Positions 1-10,200 of a DNA stretch of 21,522 nucleotides are shown piece after piece. Where the stretch lies: assembly GCF_000006405.1 (NCBI RefSeq), contig NW_003210458.1, positions 139,310 through 160,831 on the forward strand. Direction: 5' to 3'. The first letter of the stretch is position 1. Each line of letters starts with the position of its first letter. The position numbers and the translations under genes are program-made. This stretch comes from Perkinsus marinus ATCC 50983 (taxonomy: Eukaryota; Perkinsozoa; Perkinsida; Perkinsidae). A model generated the notes under the pieces. That model did no database searches. It was not told the origin of the DNA and worked only from the letters and a program-made list of their open reading frames with translations.

Positions 1-311
1 GTGTCCTTCCAGTCAATCACTGGGCTCATGGACTCTATTCTAGCCGGTGTAGTGCCCTGCATAATAGTATCATCGTCATCATCACCCAATCGTGCTTTAC
101 CTCGTGAGGCAGCGCCTGTCGTCATCCTGCAAAACCAAGCAGAATCATCCCCAAGACGAGACTCACCAGTGTGAGGAGGCAGAAAGTTTGAAGTGTTGCT
201 GAGGTCCATGAACACCTCCCGTTTACGGGTTTCCATCACAGAATGACCATCCTTCCCAATAGGGACGTTTTCAGACCGCTGAGAGTGCTGCGAACGGTTG
301 CTAGTGAGCAT
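1..311 (-). CDS. B-type cyclin, first-exon fragment, third copy (runs off the window)
   Basis: This minus-strand segment matches the first exon of the complete cyclin gene at 18187-19871. It begins at an ATG at 311 and is cut by the window edge within the acidic linker before the cyclin fold. It includes the destruction-box-like motif REVFMDLSN and a run of five Asp residues, against six in the right-hand copy. It lies in the same orientation as the left-arm cyclin at 2442-4098, so it is a direct rather than inverted copy. The target site used by the retrotransposon in the left-arm copy is uninterrupted here. Whether the rest of this gene is intact cannot be seen. Confidence 0.75.
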   Translation of the reverse strand, partial: MLTSNRSQHSQRSENVPIGKDGHSVMETRKREVFMDLSNTSNFLPPHTGESRLGDDSAWFCRMTTGAASRGKARLGDDDDDTIMQGTTPARIESMSPVIDWKD

Positions 312-906
312 AGTAGTTAGAAGACTTTTGTTAGAGTCGATATCGACCGCTGGGGCAAATCGCGCTCGCTCTCAATAATCGATCATTCCTGCAAAGTGCA
401 TGTACGATGCATGATGCAGGAAACGCGCATACATCTTGGTGGTGAGCAAAGTTGTAAAGACTGCTGTCCCGTGCTATTCAACATTTACTGTTTCATTGTC
501 TTTCGTATGCATCCAGTCGGCCGCCGTCACTTCCACTCATTACACTAACTACTCCTCTTAATCAATGTCTGTATACCATCTTGTACTCTTTCATTGATTC
601 TGTACGTAGTACGTTGAACTTCGTTACATCTACACATCGTCTCATATGACTCGGGGTGTACGTGGTGCGTTTAGTCACCTTTGATTACCATTAGCTCACG
701 CGGAGGCGTGTGTCGGCGATGAGCAAGTGCTCGTAAAGCTGGGTAATACGGTTTGCGTTGCGTTGCGTTGCTGTCCCGTGTTCATTGAATCACTCCAGGA
801 ATTCAGAGTCGATTCTAGCATTGTATCATACGTGTAGAAAGCGATTCCGAGTTCTGAAATCAGTTCATTGAAAAACCCCAGTGAAAAAACGAGTCTTTAA
901 TAACAA
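312..906 (-). promoter_or_regulatory. Upstream region of third cyclin copy, with extra segment
   Basis: This is the 5' flank of the cyclin fragment. It is homologous to 11858-12128 and, in reverse complement, to 17915-18186. Homology ends at about 906, a few bases inside what is the 3' end of the small open frame in the other copies. Compared with those copies it carries about 307 extra bases. I see no gene in it. A promoter role is inferred only from its position. Confidence 0.5.
462..780. repeat. 307-bp presence/absence segment bounded by 12-bp direct repeats
   Basis: The sequence TGCTGTCCCGTG occurs at 462-473 and again at 769-780. The other two copies of this region have the motif once and lack everything between. 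Either a segment was inserted here with a 12-bp duplication, or the other copies lost it by recombination between the short repeats. The segment ends in three tandem GCGTT units and has no visible terminal inverted repeats or coding potential. Confidence 0.7.
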
Positions 907-1253
907 GCAATACATAATTTAATTTGACAAGAACGAGATCGGCATTGGTTTTAGGAACTATGATAAACACAACAGTAGAGTTTTCCCAGTAAGTAATAAA
1001 CACAACTAACATAGGTACCTAAGCTATTGGGTTTCAAGGCATCTCTGTTCAGTGTGTGTTGGACTGTGGTCGTCGTCAGCTTTGACGGTCTATGACCGTC
1101 GGTCATAGCACAAGTAGAGTTGTGTTGCTTGGACAAGGGGGTTCGTGAAGAAAGCCGACGTTACGGCTGTCGCCCGTCACGTGACGTGGTGACGTGACGT
1201 TCATACACATTCAAGCCATCCTTAACGACCTTGGCGTTATGTCTGCCCCCAAG
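907..1253. other. Single-copy junction between third copy and left arm, no gene
   Basis: This stretch has no counterpart elsewhere in the window. It holds a hairpin with perfect 7-bp arms (1084-1090 and 1094-1100) and four TGACG/CGTCA motifs packed into 1175-1199, including the 12-bp palindrome CGTCACGTGACG. An open frame at 951-1136 lacks any recognisable feature. The stretch separates two blocks of duplicated DNA and may be a rearrangement junction. Confidence 0.55.
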
Positions 1254-1804
1254 TACCAGTGGTGAATTACTCTACCTATTGCGATTTGCCACGATCTTCC
1301 ACTGTGTTGTTGTTGACGATGAATGCCATCTCATCGTGACTGTTATGTCTACTCTTGTACTCTACCGTTCATGAAATCGATTCTGTGTCCTCTCCATTGC
1401 CTTTACTCCTTACGCGGTAATAGTCGTTGAGCCCTCTGGCAAGCATAAAAGTCGGCACTCAATACAACACCGACTACTCTCATGCCCGGCCTTTCTGCGA
1501 CATCATCCTCCTCACTTTCCTGCTGTTATCCCCTCTACGGAGATCAACCATTACCTATTCAAACTGCTCTACACCGACAAGGAGTCACTGTAGTTAGCAT
1601 TGAGCATCACTAAACCTTCTCGCTGCCTTTTTTAACTGTCTTATGCTTCGTTGAGCTGTCGAGCTGTCGTTGAGCCTCTCACAATCACTGAAGTCGGCGA
1701 TTGTAGGTTTAAAGGCGATAAGCCACTAGGCCCGTGCTGCCCGGCAACAGATCCACACACACATTATCATTGACATCCATAGATAACCCCATACTACTTA
1801 CTAC
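1254..1804. other. Outer flank of left arm, no gene
   Basis: This stretch lies between the hydroxylase-like fragment and the arm boundary. It is homologous to 20509-21176 in reverse complement, with indels. Short open frames here are not preserved in the other copy, so I call no gene. Confidence 0.6.
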
Positions 1805-1942
1805 CTTCAGACTGTTTAAGGGACAGTTTCACAATCCTATCGCATTCCTCAGCCGTAAGAAAGTCGTCAAATATCATAAACAACGGCTCATTCAAGGCAA
1901 AGGAAGACGGCTCGAGGGAAGACGATTTCATTAGAAACACAA
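1805..1942 (-). pseudogene. Prolyl 4-hydroxylase-like exon fragment, left copy
   Basis: This 138-bp segment sits between an acceptor-like TTATTTCAG and a donor-like GTAGTAAG. It encodes a peptide with the core PLFMIFDDFLTAEECDRIV. This resembles the start of the catalytic domain of 2-oxoglutarate/iron prolyl 4-hydroxylases, where an aromatic-Asp-x-Phe-Leu-x-x-Glu-Glu-Cys stretch precedes the first helix. None of the downstream His-x-Asp, His or Lys/Arg active-site motifs is found nearby, so this is a fragment or a lone exon. An in-frame stop follows at once if the donor is not used. The family call rests on about 25 residues. Confidence 0.4.
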
Positions 1943-2441
1943 CTGAAATAATTGATAATGTGAAAATTGCATAAAAATACAGTGCGTGTCGATTGGATAT
2001 GCAACTGTATGCAAATCCGCAATATAACTAACAATGACAAACGCACATCGTCCACATATATCCCCCAACTCTCATAACACAACAGACACTTCAAACCAAT
2101 ATGATCATGATAATAACATGTGCTCAAAAATCAACAGTAAAATCGAACCCACTGAGAAAAACCAACATGACCATTTCGAACACAACACTGTCATCAGAAA
2201 GTATAATTTCCCTCACTAGCATGGGTCATGCATTGCCTGCTCACAGCAGCATACGAAACTAATTGAATCGGGCAAACGATCATCACATACGACGATAATA
2301 ATCACGGCGCTTCATTTTACACACGAATAAACGTCGTCGTCCAACAACTGGTATTCCTCAGGACGGTAGTCTTCAAAATCATAGACAATTTCTTGCGTGA
2401 TAAATCAGTATTGTACACTAGAAGCACTTTGGCTTTAATCT
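1943..2441. other. 3' flank of left cyclin up to the hydroxylase-like fragment, no gene
   Basis: The stretch contains the likely 3' untranslated region of the left cyclin. Open frames overlapping it differ in extent between the two arms. It matches 19872-20370 on the right. I see no gene I can support. Confidence 0.5.
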
Positions 2442-4098
2442 TCACCCGAGCACCATACGGGAAACACTCCGGAACCTGAAAACAATAACAAATAAAATTA
2501 AATCCATTCGCATCTTCGAACAACTTGCAAAAATTCGCATAATTAACACGTAGGAAGATCCATAAAAATTATCACACAACTAATCATTCAACACATCAAC
2601 ACATAAGACACAATTCCAATCCTGCCAACTCCACTTACTTGGAGAGTTGGAACTTCTTCTTAACAGCTTTGAGTTGCGTCCCTGAATAATCCTCATTAGT
2701 AGCCACTTGCAATAATGCACATAGGTCCTTCGCCACCACCTTCACGTCGTGCTCAGTGGTAGGACAATGTACGGCCACATGTGGGGGCCACGCTGTCGAC
2801 TTCCTCAACAACTTGTTGGATAAATACAAGGCGCCCGCCGCCAACTGACTTGCGGAATACTTCAGCATATTATACCTGATTAAAATGAATATAATATCAT
2901 ACGAAGGACTCAATGGAAATGATAAGCATAATCAAGTTGCGATATAAAACAACTTGAAAATATATACGCAATTTTTAACATATATATTATAAAGTTACAT
3001 AAAACAGGGACAAGGCAACTTACTCTGGTAATGCAAGCTCCAGACAATACTGGGCCAAGAAGAAGTGCTTCTCATCGGCCTCCATGACCTTAGCATATCT
3101 TAACAGGAAGAACATAGGCGATGGTGTAGTGATGCAGAATCTAAAACAAACACCAATACAACACTATACGAGAGAAGAGACACTTACCCAAGCGTGTTGA
3201 GGATGTCAACTTCCATCTGCATCACTTCGTGACGTTGATAAGTCCGGTCGCATATACTGACTATGTCCTTCATCTCGGGAGCATATATATCTTCATATCT
3301 GACAGAAAACACCATCTTCTTCTCATACCACTCCTCAACCAACTTCGACTCACTTAGAAGCAATCAATAAACAAGTAACACCAACCAACTGCAGTCGTGT
3401 ACGTGGGAGATTTGGACACTGCTCAAGGTAGCGATCAATTAAGTTAACCTGAAAACACACAAAGTCATCAACCGAGAGGAGCACCATCTATAGCTACCGT
3501 CAAGTAAAGCGTCTCAGGAACCAACTTGAATTTCCAATGTACCTCCACCAACCAATCGATCAGCACTGCACGCATACGCTGAGTGATATCATTCTGGGTC
3601 CTCTGCATGTAGTCATTAGCCTGTCTATATCTGAAGCGGAGAGAAGATACTTTCCTTAAGGGACGATCAAGTCGCCCTACTTCTGTTCAACGCCATTCAT
3701 ATTGATGAAGATTGGATTCACATATTCCGCCACGAACTGAGGGTCTCCGAGATCCTGAAAATCGTCCCTCACAGGAGGGATAAATTCCTGAGTAAAAATC
3801 ACTTGACGATCCTCTGGTGGGATGGTGTCCTTCCAGTCAATCACTGGGCTCATGGACTCTATTCTAGCCGGTGTAGTGCCCTGCATAATAGTATCATCGT
3901 CATCATCACCCAATCGTGCTTTACCTCGTGAGGCAGCGCCTGTCGTCATCCTGCAAAACCAAGCAGAATCATCCCCAAGACGAGACTCACCAGTGTGAGG
4001 AGGCAGAAAGTTTGAAGTGTTGCTGAGGTCCATGAACACCTCCCGTTTACGGGTTTCCATCACAGAATCACCATCCTTCCCAATAGGGACGTTTTCAG
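2442..4098 (-). pseudogene. B-type cyclin, left-arm copy, split by retrotransposon insertion
   Basis: This is the second copy of the cyclin at 18187-19871. Exons on the minus strand are 3681-4098 (rest of exon 1), 3498-3630, 3354-3448, 3188-3298, 3024-3140, 2639-2875 and 2442-2475, all with GT-AG borders. The retrotransposon separates codons 1-13, left at 11819-11857, from the rest. Across exons 2-6 I count four substitutions against the right copy, one of which changes the protein (Arg to Gln near the C-terminus). Introns 2, 3 and 4 are identical between copies. The first in-frame ATG still joined to the body is at 4060, matching Met26. It lies before the destruction-box-like motif, so a shortened protein is conceivable if a promoter lies in or beyond the LTR. 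The LTR contributes no in-frame ATG itself. Expression is unknown, and I treat the gene as disrupted. Confidence 0.85.
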
Positions 4099-4245
4099 TG
4101 TGCTCACACTCCTCATAATTAATATCTTCAGTAGCGCACGCCAAGCATGAAACGGCCTTAGTACTGGAGAACAAAAGCAAGATAATATATACTCTTTTGA
4201 TCCAACTACAACTGCATTGTGTTATGCTCTCCAACGTTCAAGATA
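4099..4245 (+). repeat. 5' LTR of the retrotransposon
   Basis: The repeat is 147 bp, starts TGTGCTCAC and ends TTCAAGATA. The boundaries are exact: the flanks differ from those of the 3' copy on both sides. It contains an AT-rich TATA-like tract near 4181-4191. The first ATG of the polyprotein frame lies inside it, at 4224. It is short for an LTR. No primer-binding site beginning TGG follows it directly. Confidence 0.93.
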
Positions 4246-7200
4246 ATCATCCGAGAACAGAGAATGAAGGTCCGACCGAGCAGCTGAAGAAGTCCCACCA
4301 CACGCAAAGACGGTCTGGAAGGCTGGCTGGTTTACCGGCTTCTCCACGTAGTCTTCCTGCGAAGAGGCGCAAGCCGAGCGACGAAGAGGAGATCCACACG
4401 CACTCGTCGCGATCTACCCCCGGACCATCGGTCGCTCATCAAGCGTTGGCGGCGAGTCAGCCCCAGAAGGCAGATGCTACCGAGCTTGGGCACAGACTGC
4501 CCTCGGTCACGGTGTCCCCTAAGGCTACCTCAGAGTATGGTCCTCAAGTAGATAGTGGTTCGGCCGCGCCCGCTCTGGCTGTCGGGCCCATCACCCCAGG
4601 CAATACTCCAGTACTCCCACTACATGCTACTATTTCGGAGAAAGCTCCAAGGCCCCTTCCTACCACAGCTCAAGGGGGCGCGGCTCCTCAACATTCACAA
4701 CAAGCTCAATCTTCCAAACCCGGTCTATTTGCTACCACAACTTACTCTGGCATGGCTCCAGAACATACACAAGCTCAACATACTAAGTCCCATCTGTTCG
4801 GTGCCACTACCGACTCTAATATTGCTCAAGATCATCCACAACAAGCTCAATATTCCCGGTCCGGCCTATTTGCTACCGCAGCTTACTCTGGCATGGCTCC
4901 AGAACATTCACAACAAGCTCAAACTGCTAAAACCGGTCTGTTTGCTACCACAACCTACTCTGGCATAGCTCCAGAATATTCACAGCTAGCACAAACTGCC
5001 AAGTCTGGCCTATTTGCTACTGCATCTTACTCTGGTATGGTTCCAGAACATCCACAGCAAGCTCACACTATGAAGACAGCTCCCAGTGTGCTTCCTATCA
5101 TGGCTCATCCCGTGCCAGCTCCGGAACATTCACAACAAGCCCACTCTCTGGGAGCAGCCTGTGGGGTACAACCTACTCCCTCACAGTATGGTTTTGGTTT
5201 GGACAATCCACAAGTTAGTTCTTTGAAGACGGTGCCTGGTTTACACTTTGGTCCAGATGCAGTACGTGAAGACTTCGCTCGTTTCCCACAAGGTCGCGAG
5301 GGCGTTCATCCTCTATCGTACACTGGTAACATCAACCAGACATGCCAGAACGGTTTACAACACTCAACCTACTTATCTGAGCAGGAGAAGAGGGCCTCGT
5401 CAAAAGCCTCAGACAGCTTGGGAGAGAGCTGGCGTCGTAAAGGGCATGCACCGTTCACTGGCTCCCAAGACCCTAACCTCCCTCTCGCCTCTCTGCTGCG
5501 TAAGTGGCAGAATCATGTATCGCAAGAGTGGCGTGAAATTTCAGCGCCAGAGAGTGTCAAGGCGTTTCACACCTCGGCGCTCTCACAGTCATTATCGGAG
5601 GAAGTACGGAAGGCTGGCAACTGTGGTGACATCAATACCAGAGAGTACTACAAGCGGCTTTGGGAACATACGGTGGCTCATCTATCACGCTTCCATGACA
5701 ATGCCAACTACACCACGCTCATCATCCAGCGTCTTCTCGGTCAGAAGCAAGCATGTGGCATATTCGAGCACCTTGATATGGTTCAAGATCTGCTCCGAGA
5801 GGTGTGCTTCACGACTTCTGACGATGGGGGCATCAACTGCAGGCTTCATCCGTCTCATGTTGCCAATGCCATCCGTGGCAACTTGATCGCTCCCTTCAAC
5901 CAATGGTGGTACACGGCAATGAAAACGCTGTCTGGTGCACGACCACCAGTGTTACACTCCTATGATCAACTCCAACAAGCAATATGCATGGTTAAAGAAG
6001 AGGCCTTGGCCTTAGGGTACAGCTCTCTGAGAGGTGCACCTCGGCAATCGCTCGCTCCTTCCAATCTCTACCACGCTCCCACTGCTAACCAAGCTGCCGG
6101 TGGCAACTCCATCAGCACATCATTCCCCGTTGGCGTTAGCTCTCCGCCAAGCGGCAGTCAGGCGTTCTATACGGATGTTCCTTACGGCACGGAGGCAGGT
6201 CCGACGTTCTCTACTGGTGTTACTCAAACCACTGCTGGGGGGCAGCCAATTATTGCTGCTGTCACTCACACCCCAAATGGTACCTTCATGTCTCCTGATG
6301 GGCTCATCCACTATCATAATGGTGCGTCGACATGTGCGGTAAGCAACGTCTACGCTCCCTATAGTGCTTCGGCTCTCGCTGCTAACACCTCTCTGTATAC
6401 AGGTGGAGCATCGAATGTCGCGGCCGCCTCTCCCAGTGGCACGACCAACCTTAGCACCTCCCCCGGTACCTCGGCAACTGCATCGAGCTCTACGAGTGCT
6501 GGTGGCACGACTAAGAAGAGGTTGTCCTGCCGTCGATGTTGGGCTTCCGGCCATAAGGATACGGAGTGCAACGTTAAGGAGCCGAAGAACAAAGACCGGC
6601 GCTGTCCGTGTGGTAGCACCCGCCATCTCGGCAATGAATGCCCTATAGCGAAGGATGGTGCAGCTGGGTTGCTCTGCGCTCGTTGTTCAGCACGTTCACA
6701 CCGTTCGGGTATGTGCCCTTGGAGCCTCGATGACATAGCAGCGAAGAAGCATATTCCTGGCACTTCCTCCAGAGAGGGTACTCTCGGAGAGTCCAATTTC
6801 TTGTCGGTGCCGTTGGAAGAGCTCCGATTCGATGGCTCATTCGCCTTCCATGTGGCCGCCATCCCCCGAGACAACTCTACCCGACATCCTGGGCAAGTAC
6901 TGAATAAGCCTGTATCCACTAAGATTCAGGTCAGCTCCAGGCTCCTCGCAACGGCTATCCTCGACTCCGGTTCCGGCAAGAATCTCGCGAGGACGTCAAC
7001 GATTCAAGCAATTGAGGCTAGCCCCGGGAGCAAAGTGGAATGGGAATCGGTGCCACCTGGTGAGTCACCCGCCATCCGTGGCATCTCGGGTGAAATGCTA
7101 TGCACTCATCGTATCGCATGGCTCGTTGTTCATTCCCCGAGAAGACCGCATGATGTTGTTCGACTACGTTTCTTCGTCTCCGACGATATCCTCCCGGTGC

Positions 7201-10200
7201 TACTCATTGGGGTCGAAGGTATGCGTGATATGCGCATGGCCTTAACCTTCACTCCCGATACTGTACGAGCCTACTCGGGTATCCAAGAGGAGCAGTCGAT
7301 CGCTAGGGTTGAGGAAACTAGACCGCCGACCTCCTTGACTCCTTTGGTTGACAAGCAGGAAGAGCAGCCGGATATCACAGCCTATATCATCGAGGATCAG
7401 TTCGACGTGGATCAGAGCCTCTTTGACGGTGCCGCATTTCTACAGCTAGCGGCCGAGTCTGAGCTCCCATTTTATGACGAGCCTTACACACAGCTCGACC
7501 AAGACTTCTGCTACGATCTATATGCAGGGTCAGGGAACCCCTCCTTACCCTGCCACCCATCTTTCGTGGGAGGTCCGTCACTTGTGCAAGCTCTGACATC
7601 TCCAGACTGCAGCTTCAGAGGTCTTTCGCAAGATGGTGGCACTACCCGATTTCTACACGAGTTTGCGTGGATACAGTCGAGACCGTCCCCTTCGAAAAAC
7701 AACTACCACTCGGCCCGCAAGAGAGCTGAGAAACTGGCAGACTCCCTCGCGAAACGCGGATTGTTGGACGACTACACCGAGGTCTTCGAGGGCTACCTCA
7801 AGGACGATCTTATTGTGAAGGTCAATGAGCAAGAGGTCCATAGCGTCGTTTTCACCAACCACTTCCCCGTCGTGAAGGAGGCCAATGTTGGAACCGCCAC
7901 AGTAGGCAAGACGGAGGCTAAGCAGCAAGGGAGAAAGACCAAGATCCGCCCTGTGTTCGATTGGCGTGTGGGTAACAAGTGCCAACGGACAGGGGTTGTA
8001 ATGGACCGGTGTATGTGGCCCTTCTTGGCCACTACAAGGCTCTATCCTCACGCGGTCTGGTGTGATCTACGCACTGCCTTCTTGCGATGTCACGTCACGG
8101 TCAAGACCTCAAAATGCTTCGGCTTCGTGCATGCTACTGCGCGTGAGGACGGCTCGTACAACTACCACTACTACAGGTTTAGAGGATTATGTATGGGGAA
8201 CAAAGGGTCTCCTGCTGCCCTGCAGCTCAGTGCTGGACTGTTGGAGGCGATGGCTAACGAGGAGAGTGCTAGGCGGCTAACGGGCGACGACACTGATCGA
8301 CCGATTTACAGGGCCATAAAGGACTGTCTGGTACATGACTCGGAGGTTGAGGGCCTGGAACCAGATCAGCTCGTCCGCCCCAGTCCTGCTGCTATACAGC
8401 TCAAGGCTACCCTCGAGCATGTCCAGTGTAACAATATCAAGATCTTCACGGCTCAGCAAGAGAACATGCCCGCCCGCGAGGGCCTGAAGGATGCCAAGAG
8501 ACCGGAAGAACAGGGCCCTGCGGTCCTCCATGTCGATGCCTATGATACTTCTCTGATCGATGCCTACCACAACACTATAAGTCTATCTACGGTGCTATAC
8601 CTTGGTGGTGGTCGACGAGGTAGATACATGGATGATTGGGCGATCGGTGCGAAAACGCAAGCCATGGCTGACGATATGTACGCGGGTGATTGTGTCCTAG
8701 CGGAGGAGTTCGGTCACGAGTTTGCTCCTCGCAAGACGAAGAAATCTTGGCAGCCGACAGAAGCTGAAGGTATGGGCCTGGTGTGGACATCAGACGATAG
8801 TCTCAAGTGCAAGCCGGTAGACTTGGCCAAGTTCCGTCGTGTCTGCTCGATGAACGGAGGCAGGCTATCAATTCGCGAGGTCCTATCGGCTCTTCATTCC
8901 TGTCATGACCCCCTTGGCCATTTGGGTTGGAGTACACTGGGTATGAAGAGAATTCTGAGGATCGCATATGTGGCCGCTAAGAGCATGGATGACAGGCTGA
9001 ATATGGAAGATTCTCGAGCATCGATCGACCTCCTGAACGATTTCAATCGAGCCGTTGAGGAAGCACCGGTTCCACGATACGTGGACTTGAACGTCGGAGT
9101 GGCGTTATATACCGATGCCTCGACGTATGCCTTGGGTACTTATATCTGTGGTTTGGAAACGGTCAACATTCCCTATGTCTGCAGCTCCAGACTCGTGCCG
9201 CTCGGTAGTGTGGGCTTCTCTATCGTGAGGAAGGAACAATTGGCACTTGAATGGGGATTGGAGTCTATTTGCGCCCATATGGTACTCTTCCCCCACTCAC
9301 CGAATCGACACTTCTACATCCTCACGGACAGCAAGATAGTGCACTATCGTGTCTCCAAGCTTCTGAAGGTGGCATTGACGGTCGATGGTCCTTCAAAGCT
9401 GTTGAAGTATCCCAAGTCCTGGACTCAATGGGAGTTCGCTCATGCCAAGCGCTGTGCCATGATGCTCAAGGCCATCGGTACTCTCGTCGGATCCCACGGC
9501 AAGGTGCACTTCCGTCATTGCCCCTCACAGTTCAACCTGGCCGATGCCTACTCGAGAGGCAGCTCTCCCAGTACTTTAGACTGGGCTTCGGCACAGAAAT
9601 GGGTCAATCAGCTGCACAACGCTGTTGGCTCCGTTCAGGAGCCGGAGGTTTCCCAAGCTAGTGTCGAAGTCGAAGCAGACGTTCTATGCTATATTTCTGA
9701 CGTGAAGAAGGAGGTACTCGACGACATTGTTGACGACGACATCCAGGGGCTTATCTGCCGAGCTCAGCTATCTGACAGCTATTGCCAGGCTGTCCGATTC
9801 ATTTGTTCTGGGAAGGAACAAGCTGGTTCCCCTCAAGTAGATATCCGAGATTACACTAACGCCGACAGAAGCAAGCTTCGAGCGACCTTCGAGGTTGACG
9901 ACGATGGCATCATCAGGCTATCGGTTGGGCGAGCCCCGGGACATAAGGGGCCTCTTCTCGTGCCCGTCGGAGTTCAACAGCAGGTCCTCGCGCAATATCA
10001 CGAGTTCTTCTGTCATCGTCCACCGAGAGATCTACATACAGCTTTGGTCCATAAAGTCTACTGGCGTCATCTAAAACGGGACGTTCGACGCTTCTCTCAG
10101 TCATGTCCTTCGTGTCAGAGAAGCAAGGGAGTCTCTATTCATACTGACACCCATCCATCCGCTATGGGACGTGACTTCTCTATCAATGAGTGTATCGCTA

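Larger units (their letters stand above)
1254..4098. repeat. Left arm of large inverted repeat, outer part
   Basis: Read in reverse complement, this region follows the right arm from about 18228 to 21176: cyclin exons, introns, 3' flank, hydroxylase-like fragment and outer flank. The arm continues at 11817-13163 on the far side of the retrotransposon. Cyclin exons 2-6 and introns 2-4 are almost identical between arms. The outer flank has many substitutions and several indels, including about 50 extra bases near 20660-20720 on the right. The outer boundary at about 1254 pairs with about 21176. Confidence 0.9.

Noticed and set aside
754-770. GCGTT triplicate as a telomere-like or CRISPR-like repeat
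   Set aside because: Only three short units, no spacers, and a eukaryotic context.
951-1136. 61-codon minus-strand frame in the junction segment
   Set aside because: Low-complexity, no family features, and no second copy to test conservation.
3677-4234. Minus-strand frame joining antisense LTR sequence to the cyclin, with a signal-peptide-like hydrophobic stretch
   Set aside because: It opens at TTG, not ATG, and has no in-frame ATG until Met26 of the cyclin. The hydrophobic part is antisense LTR.
6120-6919. Overlapping antisense frames of 168 and 186 codons within the retrotransposon
   Set aside because: They mirror the sense coding strand of the Gag and zinc-knuckle region and show no independent motifs.
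7653-8051. 132-codon antisense frame in the reverse transcriptase region
   Set aside because: Shadow of the sense frame. No motif or start context of its own.
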